From Chordibacter sp038110535 (GTDB taxonomy: Bacteria; Verrucomicrobiota; Verrucomicrobiia; Opitutales; Seribacteraceae), in the NCBI GenBank assembly GCA_038110535.1, contig JAYNJW010000068.1:1-6703 (forward strand): a stretch of DNA of 6,703 nt, written 5' to 3'. Shown here piece by piece: positions 1 to 4,800 of this stretch (positions are counted from its first letter, which is position 1; each line of letters opens with the position of its first letter). The translations under genes and the position numbers were made by a program. The notes under the pieces were generated by a model. It made no database searches. It saw only the letters and a list, made by a program, of their open reading frames with translations, and was not told where the DNA came from.

Positions 1-848
1 ATTTTTTGTTGCAGAGATGCTTCAGGGAGTAAATCACCCGCAATTTGCTCGATGGTGAATTCATCAAAGGGTTTGTTGTCCCGGTAAGCATTGAGCACCC
101 AGTCGCGCCATGGCCACATGTCGCGCGGGCCGTCATCGTGGAATACGGAAGTATCCCCGTAGCGGGCAGCGTCCATCCAAACGAGGGTCATCCGTTCGGC
201 GTACTCATCGGATGCGAGCAAGCGATCGACCACTTTTTCATAGGCGTCGGGAGATTGATCGTTCAAATATTCGTTCACCTCAGCAGGGCGGGGGGGCAGT
301 CCTGTAAGGTCGAGGTAGAGCCGGCGGATGAGGGTGCGTCTGTCCGCTTCGGGAGATGGTTTCATTCCCAGATCGTCCAGTTTGGAGAGAATGAAGTGAT
401 CGATTTCATTTTTTGCCCATTTTTTATCAGAGGTTTCAGGAATCGCAGGCTTGGTAACTGGCAGGTAAGACCAGTGGCCTTCCCAATTGGCTCCCTGTTC
501 GATCCACTTGGTGATGATCTCTTTTTCCTCCTCAGTCATCTCCTTTTTGCTCTCGGGAGGGGGCATGATTTCGTCGGGGTCGTCGGACATGATACGGTGC
601 CACGCCTCACTGTCATCGGTGCTGCCGGGAACAATCGCAGCAAATCCGTCCTTCTCAAAGTAGGCTTCCTCGGGGAGATCGAGTCGCAGATCTGCCTCAC
701 GGAACTTTTCGGAGGGTCCATGGCAGTGGAAACATTTGCCGGAAAGAATGGGGCGGACATCCCGGTTGAATTGTATTTCTTCATCCGGTTTTCCAAGGAG
801 CAAAGAAAACGGAAAAAAGGCTACGATTAATAGGCTGCGAAAAATCAT
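1..848 (-). CDS. Secreted PSCyt1/PSCyt2 (DUF1549) planctomycete-type cytochrome c protein, 3' part beyond window
   Basis: Read on the minus strand from ATG at 848-846, the frame stays open for 282 codons to the left edge, so the gene is partial. Residues 1-19 (MIFRSLLIVAFFPFSLLLG) form a signal peptide or membrane anchor. The first domain begins with FNRDVRPILSGKCFHCHG; CFHCH at 39-43 is the covalent haem site (CxxCH), and Met95 in MPPP (95-98) is the likely distal ligand. This is the PSCyt1 pattern (PF07635). From about residue 144 (KWAKNEIDHFILSKL) the PSCyt2/DUF1549 domain (PF07583) starts, with EADRRTLIRRLYLDLTGLPP and a later WMDAARYGDT. Members of this family usually continue into a C-terminal DUF1553 (PSD1) domain, expected just outside the window. 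They are abundant in Planctomycetes and Verrucomicrobia, often beside sulfatases or DUF1501 genes; their biochemical role is poorly known. No clear Shine-Dalgarno site precedes the start. A TATTAT (868-873, minus strand) could be a -10 element but has no good -35. Confidence 0.95.
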   Translation of the reverse strand, partial: MIFRSLLIVAFFPFSLLLGKPDEEIQFNRDVRPILSGKCFHCHGPSEKFREADLRLDLPEEAYFEKDGFAAIVPGSTDDSEAWHRIMSDDPDEIMPPPESKKEMTEEEKEIITKWIEQGANWEGHWSYLPVTKPAIPETSDKKWAKNEIDHFILSKLDDLGMKPSPEADRRTLIRRLYLDLTGLPPRPAEVNEYLNDQSPDAYEKVVDRLLASDEYAERMTLVWMDAARYGDTSVFHDDGPRDMWPWRDWVLNAYRDNKPFDEFTIEQIAGDLLPEASLQQK

Positions 849-1084
849 ATACTTACATTGTTAGGATATAATAGAATTCACTCAAGAAATTAACCCTCAA
901 AAAAGCGTGAATCATCTGGCGATTTGCGACACAATCAATGACGCCTTTCGACAAGTTCGGCAGTTAATATTTCATGTGAATTTATCTATTCGCACCCAGA
1001 GAGGATTGGATCTGATCAAAATGTAGTATCGATAAAAATTTTAAGGTAATTTGATTTGAAAATTGGTTGAAGTGATGATGGCAT
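849..1084. other. Intergenic gap between the cytochrome gene and yceI, no gene seen
   Basis: These 236 bases are AT-rich, especially at 1020-1075, and carry stops in all frames. They must hold the promoter of the minus-strand cytochrome gene and the 3' end of the yceI transcript. The only inverted repeat at the yceI end is GGCATT/AATGCC (1080-1085 and 1098-1103), which overlaps the yceI stop codon, has a 12-nt loop and no T tract, and so is not a convincing terminator. I see no RNA gene or repeat here. Confidence 0.6.
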
Positions 1085-1747
1085 TTAGAAACGATTTAAT
1101 GCCAATAATCGGGAGGGCAAAAGGGGTCTCACTCGCTCCGATGCACCAGTTACCGATACATAAATTTCGACATTTTCCATAACCGAACCAAGAAAACTCC
1201 CGGGTGCCAAACCGAATTCAGACCTGGGCAGAATGACAAGGCCCTTGATTTGAAGAAGGTCGCCTAGTTTTCCGTCATACTTTCGCCGTTCGCCTCTGTA
1301 ATAGTGTATAGACAAGGGTATGCGGATAATTTTTTCAATTCCTTTGATTGATAAAAGCCCAAAAGCTTCTGTCCGAAGTTCTTTTCCATGCCAGGCAAAA
1401 TCTTTGAATCCCTTGCATTGAAATGATATTTCTGGATATTTGCTTGAGTTCAACCAATCTGGTGCGTGAGCATCATGGGCAACTTTAGGGTTACCAAATC
1501 GCAAAGAATGTGATGCCATTACAATTTTTCCCTGTGAAAGTTGCGGTTTTTCTGGAACAAACTGGAAACTTCCAGACAACCTGCCAAAAGTTCCTTGCAC
1601 GCTACCACTACCAAATCCAGTGGATAAATGAACCTCTATTCGGCAGAGGGAGGCAAGCGGAGTAAAGTCGAATTGCATAGCATGCAGAGATGATGGCAAA
1701 CTGGCAATGGTTCCGAAAACCCAAAGGCTTACTTTCCGCAAATTCAT
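1085..1747 (-). CDS. YceI-family secreted lipocalin-like protein
   Basis: Complete gene of 220 residues. Residues 1-23 are a typical Sec signal peptide (basic NLRK, hydrophobic core, then SLHA before Met24), so the product should be periplasmic or otherwise exported. The rest fits the YceI family (PF04264), a beta-barrel that binds a polyisoprenoid or other amphipathic ligand in structurally studied members. Family marks seen in order are GTFGRLSGSFQF (52-63), HDAHAPDWLNSSKYPEISF (91-109, matching the usual 'rd.HL....ff....yP.i.F'), GLLSIKGIEKIIRIPLSI (130-147, the 'G.LTikGvtk' strand pair) and LPRSEFGL (173-180, the 'i.R.dFGv' strand). The length is normal for YceI plus signal peptide, with a somewhat long C-terminal tail after about 203. 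It is transcribed divergently from the TonB receptor gene with a 186-bp region between, so shared control is possible. Some YceI genes sit beside electron-transfer or isoprenoid functions; nothing here fixes the ligand. Confidence 0.92.
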   Translation of the reverse strand: MNLRKVSLWVFGTIASLPSSLHAMQFDFTPLASLCRIEVHLSTGFGSGSVQGTFGRLSGSFQFVPEKPQLSQGKIVMASHSLRFGNPKVAHDAHAPDWLNSSKYPEISFQCKGFKDFAWHGKELRTEAFGLLSIKGIEKIIRIPLSIHYYRGERRKYDGKLGDLLQIKGLVILPRSEFGLAPGSFLGSVMENVEIYVSVTGASERVRPLLPSRLLALNRF

Positions 1748-1786
1748 CCATTCTGAATACTGAAAATTTTTGCAAAAGTCGAATGT

Positions 1787-1827
1787 GGAAAAAAAGTATA
1801 AACTGCTGTCCTCTATCCCCAGCAGTT
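1787..1827 (-). terminator. Terminator-like hairpin plus T run in the yceI upstream region (minus-strand sense)
   Basis: AACTGCTG (1801-1808) and CAGCAGTT (1820-1827) form a perfect 8-bp stem with an 11-nt loop. Read on the minus strand, the stem is followed by TATAC and then a run of seven T (1788-1794), the layout of a Rho-independent terminator. On the plus strand there is no T tract after the stem. It lies 54 bases upstream of the yceI start. It could therefore be an attenuator in a long yceI leader, or a stop for leftward transcription arising from the receptor promoter region, with the yceI promoter lying between it and the ATG. The stem has only 4 of 8 G-C pairs and the T run starts five bases late, so its activity is uncertain. 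Confidence 0.45.
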
Positions 1828-1908
1828 CGAACGATCAAAAGAAAACGGAAAAATCTCCTTACTCCGGATCGATATTCTGCAAATAAAACCTTTGTGGTTT
1901 TCATCTTA

Positions 1909-1926
1909 TTGATAATCAATTATCAA
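1909..1926. promoter_or_regulatory. Fur-box-like palindrome in front of the TonB receptor gene
   Basis: TTGATAATCAATTATCAA is a perfect inverted repeat (two 8-base arms with CA between). It contains GATAAT (1911-1916) and ATTATC (1919-1924), the hexamers of the classical Fur operator (7-1-7 form TGATAATnATTATCA), but spaced by two bases rather than one. A second overlapping palindrome, ATTGATAATCAAT, occupies 1908-1920. The site ends 7 bases before the receptor ATG at 1934. GATAAT on either strand is also a fair -10 hexamer, so a bound repressor could block divergent promoters. Placement before a TonB receptor and the nearby Fur-family gene support an operator. Fur, Zur or another regulator of the family cannot be told apart by sequence alone. 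Confidence 0.6.
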
Positions 1927-1933
1927 GTGTCTT

Positions 1934-3724
1934 ATGTTTTCTTGCAACAAATGGTGGATTGTTTCTTGGATGGGTGTAACAAGTGCACTGGCAAACGCAG
2001 TGCTTGAACCCATGGTGGTGGTAGAGAGTCGGACGCCCACGCCTATGAGTCAGGCATCACCTTGGGTAACCCGGATCTCTGCTCAGGATTTGGATGAGAA
2101 GCAGGTTTACAATTTGGCTGATGCATTACGATCTGTTCCAGGAATGGCAGTCGTTCGAACCGGTCAGATGGGTGCACAAACTTCGCTCTTTAGTCGGGGG
2201 GCACAAAGCGATCATGTTACTTTTCTTTATGAGGGCAGGAGGCTAAATGGCGGATTTTCAGGAACTTACAACCTAGGCCAACTTTCCTTGAATGGAGTAT
2301 CAAGTGTGGAAGTTCTGAGGGGGCCATCTTCTGTTCAGTATGGAGCTGAGGGCATAGGAGGAGCAGTCATGTTGAGAAGCCGTCCTCATAGTGAGGGATT
2401 AAACTGGGAGATGGAAAGTGGTTCGAACCAATCCATATTGAACCGTGTCGATTATGGATTTAGAGAGTCGGGTTGGGAAGGAAATGTGGGTACCTTTTTG
2501 TTTACCACAGAAAATGAACAACCTTACTCTGGGTTTGATAATCAATCTGCATCCTTTCATCTGGCAAGACGGGTATCAAAAAATCTTCAGTTTGATGTTT
2601 TCGGAACTGGTTCGGGCAGTGATTTATATTATCCAGGAAATAATAAATCTCCGGCTTATCCAGTGCCGGGTCAATTTCAAGAGATTGAGGGATTCCTTCT
2701 TTCTCCTGGAGCGAAACTTCAGGTTGGGGAATGGGATATCTCAGCATTTTATTCTTATTCTGAAGATCATTTAACTGGAAAGGACCGTTTTTCTGATACG
2801 ACCTATGATACCCAAACTGATGCATTCGATTTGCAGCTAAATGGAGAACTGTGGAAGGGATGGCAAGTAACTATTGGAGGATTGTATGAAAGAGATACCT
2901 TTTTCAAAATAGACAATTCTTCCAGTCTTGTGGACATTAACAAAAAAGCAGAATCAGGAAGCCTTTTTTTGCTGACCACTTATTCGTTTGAGCAAAGTTC
3001 ATCTCTAAGCTTGGGTTTTCGCTATGATCATTTTTCGGATTATGGAAGTGCCAGCAATGGGTCGTTTCTTTATGAAAAAGAGGTATGGGAAGGAATTTCC
3101 CTCGTCTCCCGATATTCCACCTGTTTTTCTCCTCCTCAGGCAAATGATTTATATGGTATGTGGGGAAATCCAGCTTTGGAATCAGAGAAAGCAAAGTCCT
3201 GGGAGGTGGGTATCCTCGCCCAACCCAACCCTATGCTCAATCTACGATTATCTTATTTTGAAACTGATTTTGAAGACCTAATTGAGTGGAGTGGAATGAC
3301 AACTTCCAATGTTGGTGCTGCCCGTTCAAGGGGGTTGGAGTCTTCCCTTGAGGGGATGCACGAAAATTATTCGTGCAAAGTATCCTTTTCCTACCTCGAG
3401 GCAGAGAATTCAATGACCCATGAAAGATTATTGCGACGTCCAAAAATGCTCGGAGAGTTTACCTTACAGCGTGCTGATGAAATCAGTACCATCGGAATGG
3501 GAGTGCGGGTATCTTATGATGTGATCGATCTTGACGGGGCAACTTGGAGGAGAACTAAAGGAGATGACTTTACAGTTTTTCGCTTCTATGGAAATTATTA
3601 CATCAATGATGAAATCAAGCTATTTGGCCGCATAGAAAACCTTTGGGACCAAGATTACGAAGAAGTGGATGGCTACCAAGCTTTAGGGCGCACCTTGCAT
3701 GCAGGGATGGCTTTTTCGTTTTAG
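1934..3724 (+). CDS. BtuB-like TonB-dependent outer-membrane receptor
   Basis: Complete 596-residue protein. Residues 1-22 form a signal peptide (Lys6, hydrophobic WWIVSWMGV, cleavage after ALANA). An in-frame TAA at 1913-1915 and the need for this signal peptide make ATG 1934 the best start, although no Shine-Dalgarno site is visible. MVVVES (27-32) is a plausible TonB box. The plug domain covers about 38-150: VYNLADALRSVPGM (58-71), SRGAQSDHVTFLYEGRRLN (87-105), then VEVLRGPSSVQYGAEGIGGAV (125-145). A 22-strand barrel follows, rich in alternating aromatic strands, and ends with NLWDQDYEEVDGYQALGR (569-586) and a terminal phenylalanine, the usual outer-membrane insertion signal. Size and the NL.D.DYE..DGYQ..GR ending resemble E. 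coli BtuB (cobalamin receptor), but no cobalamin riboswitch was recognised upstream. Instead a Fur-like palindrome precedes the gene, so a metal chelate is equally possible. The gene converges with the Fur-family gene, with one base between stops. Confidence 0.94.
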   Translation: MFSCNKWWIVSWMGVTSALANAVLEPMVVVESRTPTPMSQASPWVTRISAQDLDEKQVYNLADALRSVPGMAVVRTGQMGAQTSLFSRGAQSDHVTFLYEGRRLNGGFSGTYNLGQLSLNGVSSVEVLRGPSSVQYGAEGIGGAVMLRSRPHSEGLNWEMESGSNQSILNRVDYGFRESGWEGNVGTFLFTTENEQPYSGFDNQSASFHLARRVSKNLQFDVFGTGSGSDLYYPGNNKSPAYPVPGQFQEIEGFLLSPGAKLQVGEWDISAFYSYSEDHLTGKDRFSDTTYDTQTDAFDLQLNGELWKGWQVTIGGLYERDTFFKIDNSSSLVDINKKAESGSLFLLTTYSFEQSSSLSLGFRYDHFSDYGSASNGSFLYEKEVWEGISLVSRYSTCFSPPQANDLYGMWGNPALESEKAKSWEVGILAQPNPMLNLRLSYFETDFEDLIEWSGMTTSNVGAARSRGLESSLEGMHENYSCKVSFSYLEAENSMTHERLLRRPKMLGEFTLQRADEISTIGMGVRVSYDVIDLDGATWRRTKGDDFTVFRFYGNYYINDEIKLFGRIENLWDQDYEEVDGYQALGRTLHAGMAFSF

Positions 3725-3725
3725 T

Positions 3726-4106
3726 TTATGGATGATCTTGGCACTGCGGGCAAGTGCCGTAAAGCATCACCTCAAAACCCTGAACCTTGAACCCTTCAGG
3801 TGCTTCAGCAGGAGGAGCATCTCCCGTCGTATCTTCGAGGGCAAAAAGCTTATCACAGGATCGGCAGGCGAAATGTACTTTGTCTTTGCCATCCGCCCAT
3901 TCATAACGAGGGGGTTGCCCGGGATAATCTACTCCTACAACTTGGTTTGATTCTGTAAGTGATTTTAGGTGCCGATAGGTGGTGGCAATCCCGAGCCTAG
4001 GAATTTTTTGAACTGCAAGCTGATTAATTTCTAGGGCGGTCAAGGGCCGCCCCGCATTGCGAACTGCAGCTAAAATGACTTTTCCTTGTTGGGTATTTCT
4101 CTTCAT
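3726..4106 (-). CDS. Small Fur-family metal-responsive transcription regulator
   Basis: I start this gene at ATG 4106, giving 126 residues; longer in-frame starts up to 4316 would lie inside def and add residues with no family resemblance. The N-terminal winged helix (about 1-70) begins directly at NTQQGKVILAAV, has RPLTALEINQLA (20-31) and the recognition-helix region LGIATTYRHLKSLTE (38-52), which matches the family's 'ig.aTVYR.L..L.e'. The C-terminal dimerisation domain holds two Cys pairs, C81-C84 (FACRSC) and C119-C122 (GTCPQC), the structural zinc site of many Fur and Zur proteins. The usual histidine cluster before the first Cys pair (HHHHLVC in typical Fur) is reduced to one histidine, H78, and the middle part is short. 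Metal specificity is therefore open. It follows def by 22 bases on the same strand and is probably co-transcribed. It is the natural candidate to bind the palindrome in front of the TonB receptor. Confidence 0.92.
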   Translation of the reverse strand: MKRNTQQGKVILAAVRNAGRPLTALEINQLAVQKIPRLGIATTYRHLKSLTESNQVVGVDYPGQPPRYEWADGKDKVHFACRSCDKLFALEDTTGDAPPAEAPEGFKVQGFEVMLYGTCPQCQDHP

Positions 4107-4128
4107 CAGTAAGCCGTGCCAGACCAGA

Positions 4129-4710
4129 TCAGTTTCCGTTTTCTTTCTTGATCTGTCCCATCGTCTCACGCTTGAGTGCCTGAACCTCTTTTTTGATCTC
4201 TGCATAGGTTGCTTTTTCCATACGATCGATAAAGAGTACCCCATTGAGGTGGTCCACTTCATGCTGTATGCACCGGGCAAGCAAGCCATCGCATTCCAAG
4301 GAATGTTCAACTCCATCGAGGTCCTGATAGGTCACGATAATACGTTCGGGTCGGGCAACATCTGCATTAATACCTGGAAAGGAGAGGCATCCTTCCTCAT
4401 AATAATATTCATCACTTGGAAGGGCTTGAACAACCGGATTAGCCATAGCCATAGGCATGATCAGGGAAGTGGCAAGTGGCTTACCATCCAATATGCAGGT
4501 GATGGGATAATCTGGGTGCTCGGGTACCTCCATGACACAAAATTGTTGAGCGATTCCCACTTGCTGGGCAGCCAAACCAATTCCCTCGGAAAGATGCATC
4601 AGTTCAAGCATATTTTGGGATAGTTTTGAGAGTTCATCACCAAAATTTTCCACCCGACAGCCAGCTTGCCTAAGTACTGGGTCACCAAAAAATCGAATTT
4701 TTAAATTCAT
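4129..4710 (-). CDS. def: Peptide deformylase
   Basis: This cytoplasmic metalloenzyme removes the formyl group from the N-terminal methionine of new proteins. All three diagnostic motifs are present: GIGLAAQQVG (43-52, motif 1), EGCLS (106-110, motif 2) and QHEVDH (149-154, motif 3). Cys108, His150 and His154 are the metal ligands, Glu151 the catalytic acid and Gln50 the conserved motif 1 glutamine. I chose ATG 4710 (193 residues) because MNLKIRFFGDPVLRQ matches the normal deformylase start; an in-frame ATG at 4761 would add 17 residues without family resemblance. No strong ribosome-binding site is visible for either start. The segment between motifs 1 and 2 (about 61-100) is longer than in E. 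coli Def, with an insert around HPDYPITCILDGKPLATS. In many bacteria def pairs with fmt; here it is followed instead by a Fur-family gene, 22 bases away. A divergent gene starts 90 bases upstream. Confidence 0.96.
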   Translation of the reverse strand: MNLKIRFFGDPVLRQAGCRVENFGDELSKLSQNMLELMHLSEGIGLAAQQVGIAQQFCVMEVPEHPDYPITCILDGKPLATSLIMPMAMANPVVQALPSDEYYYEEGCLSFPGINADVARPERIIVTYQDLDGVEHSLECDGLLARCIQHEVDHLNGVLFIDRMEKATYAEIKKEVQALKRETMGQIKKENGN

Positions 4711-4800
4711 CTTGATTATTTCTAAGCAATAAAGGGGATGAAATTTAAATTGCAATTGCATTGGTGTGAGGAATCCGAAATAAAGGAATTTTCAATTAGC
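4711..4800. promoter_or_regulatory. Divergent intergenic region between def and the large membrane-protein gene
   Basis: These 90 bases must carry start signals for def (leftward) and the membrane-protein gene (rightward). TGCAATTGCA (4751-4760) is a perfect 10-bp palindrome overlapping a second one, AATTGCAATT (4748-4757), in an AT-rich stretch. No convincing -35/-10 pair was found in either direction. AAAGGA (4782-4787) may serve as ribosome-binding site for the rightward gene, although its 13-base distance from ATG 4801 is longer than ideal. Confidence 0.4.

Noticed and set aside
290..296. Run of seven G as a phase-variation tract
   Set aside because: On the coding strand it encodes the conserved LPPRP part of the DLTGLPP motif of PSCyt2, which explains the C-rich codons.
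45..830. Long plus-strand open frame (261 codons) opposite the cytochrome gene
   Set aside because: It is antisense to a minus-strand frame with signal peptide, CxxCH haem site and clear PSCyt1/PSCyt2 motifs; the plus-strand product shows no family resemblance.
1885..1901. AAAACC/GGTTTT hairpin upstream of the receptor gene
   Set aside because: Only two G-C pairs with a five-base loop and no T tract; too weak to call a terminator or regulatory element.
1608..1919. Minus-strand open frame of 103 codons overlapping the yceI start, considered as a leader peptide
   Set aside because: It runs out of frame into yceI, has no recognisable domain, and its start lies inside the palindrome. The AAGGAG-like sequence within it is not followed by a start codon.
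3740..3758. GGCACT/AGTGCC hairpin near the convergent gene ends, considered as a bidirectional terminator
   Set aside because: It lies inside the regulator coding region over the GTCPQC codons and has no T tract on either side.
4107..4316. N-terminally extended form of the Fur-family protein starting at 4316
   Set aside because: The extra 70 residues overlap def in another frame and do not resemble a winged-helix domain; the family match begins at the ATG at 4106.
4057..4623. Plus-strand open frame of 188 codons across def and the regulator
   Set aside because: It is antisense to peptide deformylase with all three catalytic motifs intact.
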